From NCBI RefSeq assembly GCF_000205025.1, contig NZ_GL883755.1, positions 1-48,314 of the forward strand: a DNA stretch of 48,314 nt. The letters are read 5' to 3'. The notes below the pieces were generated by a model. That model worked only from the letters and a program-made list of their open reading frames with translations, was not told where the DNA came from and searched no databases. A program made the translations under genes and the position numbers. Positions 28,788 to 38,082 of the stretch are shown piece by piece. The number at the start of each line of letters is the position of its first letter. Within the stretch, counting starts at the first letter, position 1. Origin of the DNA: Parasutterella excrementihominis YIT 11859. GTDB taxonomy: Bacteria > Pseudomonadota > Gammaproteobacteria > Burkholderiales > Burkholderiaceae_F.

Positions 28788-29362
28788 TTGGACACCACCA
28801 CAAAGAAGTTAGGTTTCGTGCCTTTGTTCGGCATGAGAAGCTCGGTTCTGCTGGAAGCAATCTTTTTAGAGATTTCAGACTGTGGATCCAAAATATCTCC
28901 GAAGAGACGGGCTTCCGCGGGGCACGCCTGAACACAAGCCGGCTGCTTGCCTTCGTTAATCATCTCCATGCAGCCCGGACTGATACATTTCATCGGCAGG
29001 CCCGTGATCGGATGACTCCAGCGAGCGTCGTACGGGCAGCTGGCAATACAGTAGTTGCAGCCGACGCACTTATCCGGATCATTTCTGACAAGACCGTTTT
29101 CATCGTAATAGTTCGCGCCAAAGGGACAAGTCTTAACGCAAGGTGCGTTTTCGCACTGCTGGCACTGAACCAGCAGATTGACCGGACGACGTTCTTCAGA
29201 ACGGAAAATACGAATATTGGATGCGGGCCAGTTTCTCCCCGGAATGCTCTGGTTGTGCATTTCAGGGAAATTGGTCTGAGAACAGGCCAAAATGCAGGCA
29301 CCGCAGCTGATGCATTGTGTGGCATCAAAAAGATGCGCTAATTGTTTTTTCTTTTGAACCAT
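28784..29362 (-). CDS. Four-cluster ferredoxin subunit of a molybdoenzyme (PsrB/PhsB/DmsB-like)
   Basis: This 192-residue electron-transfer subunit has 16 cysteines in four groups: CISCGACILAC, CQQCENAPCVKTC, CVGCNYCIASC, and a variant group CISPGC...PACVQAC. In the last, the first two cysteines are four residues apart instead of the usual two. Four [4Fe-4S] clusters would link the catalytic and membrane subunits. It starts three bases after the catalytic subunit gene and has no signal peptide, as expected if exported with it through Tat. Confidence 0.9.
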   Translation of the reverse strand: MVQKKKQLAHLFDATQCISCGACILACSQTNFPEMHNQSIPGRNWPASNIRIFRSEERRPVNLLVQCQQCENAPCVKTCPFGANYYDENGLVRNDPDKCVGCNYCIASCPYDARWSHPITGLPMKCISPGCMEMINEGKQPACVQACPAEARLFGDILDPQSEISKKIASSRTELLMPNKGTKPNFFVVVSK

Positions 29363-29365
29363 GAT

Positions 29366-31939
29366 TTAGCCTCTTACCTTCTTAATGCGCACGGAACTGT
29401 TATTCGCAACATTGCCGAAGACCGGCTGCGCATAACCTGTCGCATACCAATGAGAGTTAATACCTTCTTTCACAAATTGGTATTCGGGGTCGTTTACAAG
29501 GTGCTTAGTTCTGTTGCCTCCGGAGAAACCGAAGGCAAAAACTGCACCCGGTACAACCTTATTGGTGACGGTAATTCTTGCTTGGCCGACATAGTTAGTA
29601 TCGATACCTTCAATTTCGGCCATATCCCCGTTTTTAATACCCAGTCTCTGTGCATCAACCGGATTCATCCAAACGGTTCTGTCGCCCAAATAGCGAGTGG
29701 GCTGCGTAAACATATTCAGGCCGGAACAGGTGACGCAGTTCTTTCCGGAAGCCAGGATGAACTCATTGCTGTTCTGCTTCGGTGCGGTGAACGCTGGCGA
29801 AGGAATGTAACCGGAAATCGGAGCAATGGCCTTTTCGTAGGCTTCGTTCTTGAAGCTCTGGAAGGCATAGATTTCAACCTTGCCGCTCGGTGTTCCAAAA
29901 GGTTTGTGATACGGGTACTGGTTGTATTTCTTTGTCTTGATCGTTGACCAGCCCTGTGTTTCGATATCCTTCTTGATCTTGGCAGCCCAGCCCGGTTTCT
30001 GGCTTTCGCACTGTGCCAGGAACTTATTAAAACCTTTGTTCGTAAAGGCATCAAAGTATTTATTGAACTCCTCGGCCGTCTTGCATTCCTTGTATCCGAC
30101 GCGCGCTGCTTTTTCCGGGAAAGCTCTTCTCAGAATTTCCAAAAGGATCCACACGTCGTGACGAGCTTCACAACCTTTCGGCGGCGTAAGGCCCGGGTCG
30201 GAAAGATAAATGGAGCCGTCAAGCGCCCACTTAACACCAGCCATCTCTTTTCTTTCCATGAAATATGTGGCAGGGAGCACGTAGTCAGCATAGTCAACCA
30301 GTTCCTGCGGAAGAACATCCTGAACGACACAAAGCTCAAGCTTCTTAAGCTGTTCTGCAAGTTCTTGAGAATTGGCCTCACGATGGAACATCGTAGTTCC
30401 CACGAAGAAAACACCTTTGATCGGATAAGGTTTGCCGGTAACGGCAGCCTGGAGCGCAACCTTAAAAGTTGCGGATGCTTCCGGATAAACGATCTTGTCG
30501 ATGCGCTTTTCTTTAGCCATCTGCCAAGTTTCGCCGTTGGGACCTTTGCCTGCAGAAACACTGGGGATCTTGAGGCCGGCCCCGACTGTTACAACCAAAC
30601 CCCCAGGAATATCTATATTGCCGTTCATCGCGTTGGCAATGCAGATCAATTGATACAGCTGAACGTCGGTTCCGTTCTTAGAGGTGTACCAGCCGTCATC
30701 GATCACACCTTTTAGGTTCGTGAAGTCCTTAGCGATACGGAGCAGGATGCCAGGCTCAACGCCGGTGATTTCAAATACTTTCTCCGGTGTGTAAGGAGCC
30801 GCTGTCTCTTTGACGACTTCAAAAGCGGTTTTAACGGGAATCGTGATCCCGTCGACAAGTTTGACCGGAGCGACGTCTTCAAGGATAGCCTTGAAAGAAG
30901 GATCTTCGTCAAAAACCATCTCTCCGGTTTCATTTTTCTTCAGTCCTCGGAAGGAAATTTCTCCGGCAGCATTGGCAACGGCGTATTTTGTTTTATCCCC
31001 GCCTGCGACGAAATCAGCTTGAGTCAAGGGATGACCGTTTTCTCTGACAAGATAAGCGCCGTTGGTATGCTTCTGAATGAAATCAAAATCGGCTGTACCG
31101 TCCTGAATCATGCGGTTAATCAGACCCATCACGAAAGCAGCGTCCGTCGAGGGACGAATACCAACCCAGTCCACATCACCGTAAGAGATGTCCGGCATTC
31201 TCGGGTCGATGGAAACCACACGGGCCCCGTTTGCACGAGCAACATTCAAAGTATGGAGCGCTCCCATAGCAGCTCCCATAGAACGGCCGATAAGAAGCAA
31301 ATAACGCAAGTTGGCGTAATCGGGCTCCATTTTGCCGGCACCGTCAAAGCCTTTTCCGAAGACCCACTGGCGACCGCTGATACCACCCGCATTGCAGGAA
31401 GAAGCATGGCCAATACTATTCGGAGAGCCCAGCGGTAGCGTAATCCACTTGCTGAAGCCCGAGAAAGTATGGGAAGTTGAAGCAATGCTGCTTTCTCCAT
31501 ATTTTTCAACGATCGTTTTAAGCTGACCGGCGATGCCGTCCAACGCTTCATCCCATGTAATTTCTTTGAATTTTCCTTCGCCCTTTTCCCCGACACGTTT
31601 CAGAGGTTTTTTCAAACGAAGCGGGTGATTCCAAACCCACATAGTTGCAGCGGATCGGCCGCAGTAGCCCTGTTGAGGATGTCCTGGATTTGGGAAAATA
31701 CGAACAGTTTTTTCGGAAACGGGCTCACCTTCTTTACGCATCTCAATCAGACCGCAGAACGCACCGCACATCGTGCAGGCAACGGGACGTTTTGTCCAAC
31801 CTTCCTGTTCGAGTTTTTTAATTTGTTCGGCAAACGCCAAGTTCGGAAGACATGGAGAAGCGGCAGCGGCTGCAGCCAAAGCTCCTCCTTTCATAAGTGT
31901 CCGTCGAGAGACGGACAGATTTACGATTTTGTCAGACAT
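29366..31939 (-). CDS. Molybdopterin oxidoreductase catalytic subunit, PsrA/PhsA/TtrA/ArrA-like
   Basis: This 857-residue bis-MGD enzyme has a Tat signal (VSRRTLMKGG). A [4Fe-4S] site is formed by Cys55, Cys58, Cys62 and Cys93 (CTMCGAFC...GYCGR). The probable molybdenum ligand is Cys182 in HASSCNAGG. Cysteine rather than serine at the metal points to the polysulfide/thiosulfate/tetrathionate/arsenate group, not to DMSO reductase. The length lies between PhsA (about 760) and TtrA (about 1000). The substrate is unknown. AAGGA lies about 12 bases upstream of the ATG. It heads a three-gene A-B-C operon. Confidence 0.88.
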   Translation of the reverse strand: MSDKIVNLSVSRRTLMKGGALAAAAAASPCLPNLAFAEQIKKLEQEGWTKRPVACTMCGAFCGLIEMRKEGEPVSEKTVRIFPNPGHPQQGYCGRSAATMWVWNHPLRLKKPLKRVGEKGEGKFKEITWDEALDGIAGQLKTIVEKYGESSIASTSHTFSGFSKWITLPLGSPNSIGHASSCNAGGISGRQWVFGKGFDGAGKMEPDYANLRYLLLIGRSMGAAMGALHTLNVARANGARVVSIDPRMPDISYGDVDWVGIRPSTDAAFVMGLINRMIQDGTADFDFIQKHTNGAYLVRENGHPLTQADFVAGGDKTKYAVANAAGEISFRGLKKNETGEMVFDEDPSFKAILEDVAPVKLVDGITIPVKTAFEVVKETAAPYTPEKVFEITGVEPGILLRIAKDFTNLKGVIDDGWYTSKNGTDVQLYQLICIANAMNGNIDIPGGLVVTVGAGLKIPSVSAGKGPNGETWQMAKEKRIDKIVYPEASATFKVALQAAVTGKPYPIKGVFFVGTTMFHREANSQELAEQLKKLELCVVQDVLPQELVDYADYVLPATYFMERKEMAGVKWALDGSIYLSDPGLTPPKGCEARHDVWILLEILRRAFPEKAARVGYKECKTAEEFNKYFDAFTNKGFNKFLAQCESQKPGWAAKIKKDIETQGWSTIKTKKYNQYPYHKPFGTPSGKVEIYAFQSFKNEAYEKAIAPISGYIPSPAFTAPKQNSNEFILASGKNCVTCSGLNMFTQPTRYLGDRTVWMNPVDAQRLGIKNGDMAEIEGIDTNYVGQARITVTNKVVPGAVFAFGFSGGNRTKHLVNDPEYQFVKEGINSHWYATGYAQPVFGNVANNSSVRIKKVRG

Positions 31940-32515
31940 CTTAATTTCTTGTCCTTAGGTTATTGGGGATTGTTAAGAGTTGTAATCTCTTTAACTGCCC
32001 TCGATCGTAATCCCTAAGAAAGATTAATCCTATAAGACAAATGTCTTAGATTCTCAGACCTCCTCTGTAGACTCTATCTTCTTGAATTTCCGAAATTATT
32101 TACGTGCAAATTTTCATCTTTTTATAAATAACCCAAATGCGATTAAGAGTTCGGTTTTTAGTTAGTTAAAAACATATTTTTGCCTAATTCTTTTATTAAA
32201 TTAAGAAAATATATAAAAATGTAAACTAAGTTATGAGAATTAAAGATGAAGAATCAAGTCTTTTTATATGGAAAGTTAACTGAGGGTAATTTTCTCTCGA
32301 TTTTGATTTTTTCCATACTTGAAACTTCTTTATTGACTAATGCTCGTTATCCCTAATACTTCGCGAATTTGTATTTTTTCACGTCCTGAACTTTTCTTCC
32401 TTCGATGTTTCTTCTCTTCTTCTTGATCTAACGCATGCTGAGAACCTCGTATTTTCGGCGCAAATAAACACAGAAAGGTAGAATAGAAAAATTAGTTCTC
32501 TTTTTTACTACAGCG
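31940..32515. other. Long AT-rich divergent gap between the molybdoenzyme operon and glnS
   Basis: No gene is supported here. Positions 32100-32350 are very AT-rich without DnaA boxes. The part next to the molybdoenzyme gene contains TAATCC repeats and the palindrome listed separately. A TAGAAT (32479-32484) might be the glnS -10 box, with no clear -35. Confidence 0.5.
32033..32048. promoter_or_regulatory. Operator-like palindrome upstream of the molybdoenzyme operon
   Basis: TAAGAC-AAAT-GTCTTA is a perfect 6-bp inverted repeat with a four-base spacer. It lies 94 bases before the catalytic subunit start, at a distance suited to an activator or response regulator. It does not match the FNR consensus. 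Confidence 0.5.
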
Positions 32516-34585
32516 ATGACCGAAAACAAAGAAAAGGCTCAGAGCAGCCACATCACTAATTTTCTTCGCAACATTATTAACGAAGACTTGAAACAAGGGG
32601 TAAACGATCCCAGACATTGGTGTGGACATCCCGGCACTTACACGGAGCAGATGGAAGGACCGATCGATGAGGCAAAAGTTCGGCTTCGTTTTCCTCCTGA
32701 GCCTAACGGTTACCTCCACATCGGTCACGCTAAAAGTATCTGCCTGAATTTCGGTCTAGCCAAAGACTATGCCGGACGGTGCCACATGCGTTTCGACGAT
32801 ACTAACCCGGTTAAAGAGGACCAGGAATACGTAGACTCCATTCTTGGCTCTGTTAACTGGCTCGGCTTCGACTGGAAGGATGCCAAAGAAACCAATTTCT
32901 ACTTCGCCAGCGACTACTTCGACTATATGTACGAGATTGCCGAGCATATGATTAAAAACGGCTTGGCATACGTCGATGAACAAACGGCTGAACAGATTAA
33001 AGAAAACCGGGGCACACTTCACACACCCGGCGTCGACTCTCCGTTTCGGGATCGTCCGGCGGAAGAAAGTCTGCGCCTCTTCCGTGAAATGCGGGAAGGC
33101 AAGCATCCGGAAGGAAGCATGGTTCTCCGCTCTAAAGTTGACATGAGCTCCCGCAACATCAATCTTCGTGATCCGGCTATTTACCGTATTCGTTTTGCCG
33201 AACATCATCGTACAGGCGACAAATGGTGTATTTACCCGATGTACACGTTCGCTCACCCGCTCGAAGACGTTCTGGAAAACATTACTCATTCAATCTGCAC
33301 GTTGGAATTTGAAGATCAGCGCGCTTTCTATAACTGGGCAACCGAAAGATCCGTACCCATTACCCGCGCTCCGCTCTTTGAAAAAGCAAAAGCCGTCCTG
33401 GCAGACCTCCAGAAAAAGAGCTTCGAAGAAATCAAGCCTTTTGCCGAAGCTGCTGTCAAATTCAAATGGAAACTCGGCCAGACCGAAACAGAAAGAGAAC
33501 TCGCTTCTCTCTTAGCTGATATCAAGGCCAATCCCGAAAATTTGAACGATGCTTCTGCGCACGCCATCGTGAACGCCGTTGCTGCCAAACCGGAAGTTTT
33601 CACTCCGCTGCTGCAGGACGTTTTAAGCGCAACCGTTAAACCGAACTTCTTCCTGCTTCCACATCAGTACGAGTTCAATCGTCTGAATCTGACTTATGTG
33701 GTCATGAGCAAACGCAAACTGATCGCCTTGGTCAAAGAAGGCCTCGTCGATGGTTGGGACGACCCCCGCATGCCGACTCTCGTCGGTCTGCGCCGCCGCG
33801 GCTATTCTCCCGAAGCCATGCGTTTGTTCTGCGATCGCGTCGGGGTTTCTAAACAGACCGGCAGCTGGATCGACTACTCTGTTCTCGAAGGTTCTCTGAG
33901 AGATGTGCTTGATGCTGAAGCCGATCGTCGTATCGCCGTTCAGGATCCGATCAAACTCATCATTGATAACTATCCGGAAGATCAGATCGAAGAATTCGAG
34001 TCTCCCAATCACCCTCAGCATCTGGAACGCGGCTCTCGCAAGCTTTCTTTCGGAAAAGAACTTTGGATTGAAAGAAGCGACTTCGCGGAAGAACCGCCCA
34101 AAGGCTATCGCCGCCTGACACTGGCAACTGCTGACAAACCGGCAATGCCCGTTCGTCTGCGTCACGCCTACGTCGTTCAGGCCACCTCTGTAGAAAAAGA
34201 TTCGGACGGCAAGATCACAGCCGTCCACGCTGAATACTTCCCGGAAACCAAGAGCGGTACCGACGGCGCCAACTCTATTAAGACCAAGGCTGCCATTCAC
34301 TGGCTGAGTGTTAAAGATGCTCTTCCCGCAACGATCAGACTTTATGACCGTCTGTTCACCGTTCCGAAACCCGATGCCGGTGAAGTGGACTTCCGTGAGC
34401 TCATTAATAAGAACAGTAAGACTGTGATGCAGTCCTACGTTGAGCCTTCTCTGAAAGACGCCAAACCCGAAGACCGCTTCCAGTTCGAAAGAAACGGTTA
34501 TTACGTGGCTGATCAGAAGGACTTCACTCCGGACAACCTGGTATTCAACCTTGCAGTTGCTCTGAAGGACACCTTTGGAAAATAA
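32516..34585 (+). CDS. glnS: Glutaminyl-tRNA synthetase with internal insertion
   Basis: This class I synthetase charges tRNA-Gln. It has PEPNGYLHIGHAKS (HIGH), FDDTNPVKE, HSICTLEF and VVMSKRKL (KMSKS). At 689 residues it is about 135 longer than E. coli GlnS. Around 100 extra residues (about 280-379) sit between EDQRAFYNWATERSVPI and PHQYEFNRLNL, where the E. coli protein is continuous. A shorter extra piece precedes the HIGH motif. The insert is helical, Ala/Glu/Lys-rich and in frame. The ribosome-binding site is weak. Confidence 0.95.
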   Translation: MTENKEKAQSSHITNFLRNIINEDLKQGVNDPRHWCGHPGTYTEQMEGPIDEAKVRLRFPPEPNGYLHIGHAKSICLNFGLAKDYAGRCHMRFDDTNPVKEDQEYVDSILGSVNWLGFDWKDAKETNFYFASDYFDYMYEIAEHMIKNGLAYVDEQTAEQIKENRGTLHTPGVDSPFRDRPAEESLRLFREMREGKHPEGSMVLRSKVDMSSRNINLRDPAIYRIRFAEHHRTGDKWCIYPMYTFAHPLEDVLENITHSICTLEFEDQRAFYNWATERSVPITRAPLFEKAKAVLADLQKKSFEEIKPFAEAAVKFKWKLGQTETERELASLLADIKANPENLNDASAHAIVNAVAAKPEVFTPLLQDVLSATVKPNFFLLPHQYEFNRLNLTYVVMSKRKLIALVKEGLVDGWDDPRMPTLVGLRRRGYSPEAMRLFCDRVGVSKQTGSWIDYSVLEGSLRDVLDAEADRRIAVQDPIKLIIDNYPEDQIEEFESPNHPQHLERGSRKLSFGKELWIERSDFAEEPPKGYRRLTLATADKPAMPVRLRHAYVVQATSVEKDSDGKITAVHAEYFPETKSGTDGANSIKTKAAIHWLSVKDALPATIRLYDRLFTVPKPDAGEVDFRELINKNSKTVMQSYVEPSLKDAKPEDRFQFERNGYYVADQKDFTPDNLVFNLAVALKDTFGK

Positions 34586-34605
34586 TTAAGCACTGAATCG
34601 CCAGA

Positions 34606-34634
34606 GGGACGGCTGAAGCCGTCCCTTCTTTTTT
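34606..34634 (+). terminator. Terminator after glnS
   Basis: GGGACGGC and GCCGTCCC (34606-34613, 34618-34625) close a TGAA loop and are followed by a T-rich run ending in six T. It touches the stop codon of the convergent M20 gene. Confidence 0.9.
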
Positions 34635-36279
34635 AGGAAAGCTTTTGAATCGTTTCGGCCAAAAGCTTCGGCGCAATGTTCAAAGAGTAATCAAGCTCTA
34701 AACGTTCGGTGCTTCGGTGCGCATCTCGGCCTGCCGGCCCCATGTTGGCAATCGGAATGTCCAAGGCGCCCGGGAGATCGGTCGGCAAATAAAAGAGTTT
34801 CTTCCAGCCGGCCATGTTCTCGCCGACTTGTTTGGCCCCTTCTCTCATTTCTTCAAAGCCTAGGAAGGACAAATCCGTAATGCCCCCGAAAACCTCGTGC
34901 AGACGGACTGCTTCGTCTTTGCTCAAGACTTTTGCCTGCTCCGTCATCTCTTCCATCACTTTTCTAAGTTTTTGCTCATCAGGCGACTGTCGACGATTCA
35001 GCCGAGCCGGGTAGTACGGCGGCAGGAACCCGACTACAATTGTCGGCCGTGGCATCTGAGCCTGTAAAAACAGCCAGGAGCATTCTTTCAGGGCCGCCTC
35101 CCGAATGTCCAGATCTTTAGGGAGCGAGCGATAAAAATGATCTCTTTTTTCTTCGAAGGATTCGCCCGTCTTCTGGCGAGCCATCCGCTGAAGCATCCCG
35201 AAGGTAACAACATTGACCTCATCAATGTCAGGAAAGTCTGCGCCTTTATCTTGTGCAAACAGCAGTGCACGCATCAGTTTGCTTCTGGCCTGCGCGGCAG
35301 CCCGCGCCGCTGTCATTTGAGCCCAACGAAGGACATCCGCCGGTTTCTTTGCGGCGGTCAGAACATTAAAGTAAGCGGAAGCCTCTTCAGGCACAGTGAC
35401 CGAATAACCGTTGCGGTGCACCTCCATACTTAAGCAGGCGGGAGGTGCTAAAAGATCCAATCCGGAACCCTCGTATAAAGCGGTGTCGGCTTCTGCCAGA
35501 CAAACGATTTCACTAATTAAGAGCGCTGCGCTGAAGCCGTGAAGATAATTGCCGATGTGTGCGGATTTACCGAAGGCGTAGAAGAACGGCATAAGTTTGC
35601 CGGTGGTTCCTGTGTAATAAGGTCGCACAGCCGGTACCGTCTTGGTTTCCGCCGTCCAGAAACAAGGCTCACCGGTAAGAGCAGCGACGACTTTCAAATG
35701 TTCTTCTTCACAGATATGCAGGAATGTTCTTAACGAACCGATCATGCCGGCACTGTTGGCTTCTTCATCCGGAACCGCCCAAAAAAGAATATTGACGGCA
35801 AGAGTCGGGTCATCTGCCCACTCCTCCATGGAAGCCAAAAACAGCGCAAGGCCCGCCTTCATATCCATACTGCCGCGCCCGAACAGCCAATTGCCGCTCT
35901 CAAGATCCTTCCGAGCAGTTTCATCTAGAGGCTGTTCACGTAGTGCTTCCGTGTAACGTTCTAAATCGAAAGCCGTCTGTACTTTATCACCGCAGTTCTG
36001 CGTATCGACGACATCGAAGTGACCTGTCAGTACAACAGTTTTATCGGTAGGAACGGCGGCTCGGAGCAGTCCGAAAACCGCCTTACGCTCGAGGGGGTCC
36101 CGCTCACAGACCGGTTCAAAGACTCGCACGCGTCCGGGATGTTTTTGTGCAAGGCAAAACAGACAATGCGTAATGAAGTCCGCACAGCGGTTTTCCTCCG
36201 CGGCGCTACCGCTAACGGAAGGAATGGCACAAAGTTTTTTAGTGAGCTGAAGAATTCGGGACGACTGGGCAGTTTTCAT
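34633..36279 (-). CDS. M20 family metallopeptidase, RocB-like
   Basis: This 548-residue protein has the M20 metal-binding pattern: VLTGHFDVVD (His), GRGSMDMKAGLALF (bridging Asp) and PDEEANSAGM (catalytic/ligand Glu pair). A late His is in PAGRDAHRSTERL. Its length and layout resemble the arginine-utilisation protein RocB rather than small carboxypeptidases. The substrate is unknown; no arginine-degradation genes lie nearby. The ATG was used over a GTG three codons upstream; neither has a clear ribosome-binding site. It is downstream of the TlpA-like gene by about 97 bases. Confidence 0.8.
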   Translation of the reverse strand: MKTAQSSRILQLTKKLCAIPSVSGSAAEENRCADFITHCLFCLAQKHPGRVRVFEPVCERDPLERKAVFGLLRAAVPTDKTVVLTGHFDVVDTQNCGDKVQTAFDLERYTEALREQPLDETARKDLESGNWLFGRGSMDMKAGLALFLASMEEWADDPTLAVNILFWAVPDEEANSAGMIGSLRTFLHICEEEHLKVVAALTGEPCFWTAETKTVPAVRPYYTGTTGKLMPFFYAFGKSAHIGNYLHGFSAALLISEIVCLAEADTALYEGSGLDLLAPPACLSMEVHRNGYSVTVPEEASAYFNVLTAAKKPADVLRWAQMTAARAAAQARSKLMRALLFAQDKGADFPDIDEVNVVTFGMLQRMARQKTGESFEEKRDHFYRSLPKDLDIREAALKECSWLFLQAQMPRPTIVVGFLPPYYPARLNRRQSPDEQKLRKVMEEMTEQAKVLSKDEAVRLHEVFGGITDLSFLGFEEMREGAKQVGENMAGWKKLFYLPTDLPGALDIPIANMGPAGRDAHRSTERLELDYSLNIAPKLLAETIQKLS

Positions 36280-36376
36280 GACAAGCACAAGGAAGTTAGT
36301 GAAGTCTTGTCATTTTAGGGCTTCAAAATACCTCTTTTCGGTCCAAAAAGTTAAAGTCAGCTTTAAGTTTACTAAC

Positions 36377-37030
36377 CTAAAATTGACTAATTTTGAAAAC
36401 AGATCCAACGGAACCGACAGGGGCAGAGGCCGGCTTTTTAGCCGCAGAAGGACCGGACGCGTATTTCTTGCCGATTTCTTTCAGGAAAGAAATAATCTGA
36501 GGATTTTCCCATGGCAGGTAACCTTCAGCGTAAGCCACTAAATTTCCGTTGCCGTCAATTATGAAATTGGTGGGGACCACAGAAACGCCCATCTTCCCGG
36601 GAATCGCCTGATTGCCGTCAATGAAGGTTTCAAAACCCGAAGCACGGATCTTGTCGAGGAATTTTTTAAGATCCACATTTTCTCCGTCAACAGCAACTCC
36701 AATAACACGGACATCAGAGTTCTTAAGGGCCTTCTGTGCTGTAATCAGTTCCGGTATCTCCGCGACGCAGGGGCGGCACCAGGTAGCCCAAACGTTTAAA
36801 ACGATCACCTTTCCTTTGTAATCCGACAAATTTACGTCTGTTCCGTAAATAGTTTTGAGATCAAACTGCGGCATCTTTAGAGCGTGCTTGAGCTCTCGGA
36901 AATTCGGCATCATGCGCGGCGCCTTCAGAGGTGTTCCTGTTTCGTAAACGCGATCAAAGTCTGCGGCCTTCGGGACCGAGGAGAACAAGACGGTGCCCGC
37001 CAAGCAGGAAAGTACTAATAATTTTTTCAT
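36377..37030 (-). CDS. Secreted TlpA/ResA-like thioredoxin
   Basis: This 217-residue periplasmic thiol-disulfide protein has a signal peptide (MKKLLVLSCLAGTVLFSSVPKA). The redox motif is VWATWCRPC (CRPC) and the cis-Pro loop is SVVPTNF. It is of the type that reduces apocytochrome c thiols or other periplasmic disulfides. The tail is Ala/Pro/Ser/Lys-rich, unlike the core. With c-type cytochromes in this window, a role in cytochrome maturation is plausible but unproven. Confidence 0.88.
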   Translation of the reverse strand: MKKLLVLSCLAGTVLFSSVPKAADFDRVYETGTPLKAPRMMPNFRELKHALKMPQFDLKTIYGTDVNLSDYKGKVIVLNVWATWCRPCVAEIPELITAQKALKNSDVRVIGVAVDGENVDLKKFLDKIRASGFETFIDGNQAIPGKMGVSVVPTNFIIDGNGNLVAYAEGYLPWENPQIISFLKEIGKKYASGPSAAKKPASAPVGSVGSVFKISQF

Positions 37031-37247
37031 CTTTCGATACTTTTTCTTTATGCTGTCGAAATTTTAGAACGACCGATTCAGCGCAGATGTAACGAGTTTT
37101 TCAGGTGCGCTCATGATGGTGGCTCTCCAAACCCATCCTTTCGCAATTGAATTACAGTTTGATGATGAAAGTCTTACCGGCGCCGTTCATCCTGCGGAGA
37201 AATCGGCGCGAAAAGATTTGCCAACACCATTGATAAAGGAGTGAATT

Positions 37248-37688
37248 ATGGGACTTTTCAATACAATTCTTCAGAAACTTGGTTTTGTGAAAGACAAGGC
37301 CGTTGAAGCTGTTGCAGGGGAAAACGCTGCTGCAGCGGAAGCACCGGTCTCTCCCGTGGAAGCCGCTGCCGTTGAAACTGTAGCTGCTGCCCCAGCTGCA
37401 GCCGAAACGCCTGCAGGATCGCCCGAAATCGTAGACGTCGCTGCTGTCTGCGAAGCTTTGGCTGCCAAGAACCCACAGAAACTCAACTGGAAAACTTCTA
37501 TTGTTGACCTTATGAAGCTTCTTGGAATGGACCCATCTTTAGCTAATCGTAAAGAGCTGGCAAAAGAACTCGGCTGCCCTGAAAACCTTATCGGCGGTGA
37601 CTATTCTCAGATGAACGTTTGGCTGATTAAGGCCGTTATGCAGAAGCTTGCCGAAAACGGCGGCAAAGTTCCCGAAGACTTGAAGTAA
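37248..37688 (+). CDS. DUF3597 family protein
   Basis: This 146-residue cytoplasmic-looking protein has a short amphipathic N-terminus (MGLFNTILQKLGF), an Ala/Pro/Glu/Val-rich linker (residues 20-60), and the conserved C-terminal DUF3597 domain (LNWKTSIVDLMKLLGMD, RKELAKELGC, MNVWLIKAVMQKLAENGGKVP). Function is unknown; the last part resembles LysM-adjacent modules of the family. AAAGGAG precedes the ATG, and a strong terminator follows. Confidence 0.88.
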   Translation: MGLFNTILQKLGFVKDKAVEAVAGENAAAAEAPVSPVEAAAVETVAAAPAAAETPAGSPEIVDVAAVCEALAAKNPQKLNWKTSIVDLMKLLGMDPSLANRKELAKELGCPENLIGGDYSQMNVWLIKAVMQKLAENGGKVPEDLK

Positions 37689-37705
37689 CGTTTCTCATTT
37701 CTAAT

Positions 37706-37736
37706 AAAAACGCCGCAGACAATGCGGCGTTTTTTC
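37706..37736 (+). terminator. Terminator after the DUF3597 gene
   Basis: AAAAACGCCGC and GCGGCGTTTTTT pair over 11 bases around AGACAAT. Confidence 0.9.
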
Positions 37737-37781
37737 TTCTGTCGAGATTTGGTAAAGTGAACCTTTCGGAGTAAAAATAAT

Positions 37782-38060
37782 ATGTTCGCTTATCCCATTA
37801 TCATCGCCGCCATGATCGCTTCCGGGCTGTTCATCGGCTGGATCAACTTTAGCTATCTTTGGGGCATGATCCCGGCAGTTATCGGAGGCTTCTGCGGAAG
37901 CTATTACAGCAAGTTCGGCCGAATGCTGCTTAAGCCCGGCATCGACGACTACCAGCGAGAAAAAATCCTCTCTGTGACCCGTGTTCTGACAATCATGTGG
38001 ACCGTGATCTCTGCCATTTTCTTTGCGCTCGGATACGGATTAACCAAGGTTGCTTACTGA
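37782..38060 (+). CDS. Small membrane protein of unknown function
   Basis: This 92-residue protein has three hydrophobic stretches (residues 3-20, 23-41, 66-90) and a basic cytoplasmic-type loop (KFGRMLLKPGIDDYQREK). I do not recognise a family. It lies 22 bases before the SbcC-like gene on the same strand, so the two may be co-transcribed. Confidence 0.6.
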   Translation: MFAYPIIIAAMIASGLFIGWINFSYLWGMIPAVIGGFCGSYYSKFGRMLLKPGIDDYQREKILSVTRVLTIMWTVISAIFFALGYGLTKVAY

Positions 38061-38082
38061 TTTGTTGTTTTGATTTTTCGTT

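Noticed and set aside
32040-32515. Second possible replication origin in AT-rich DNA
   Set aside because: AT-rich, but no TTATNCACA-type nonamers were found.
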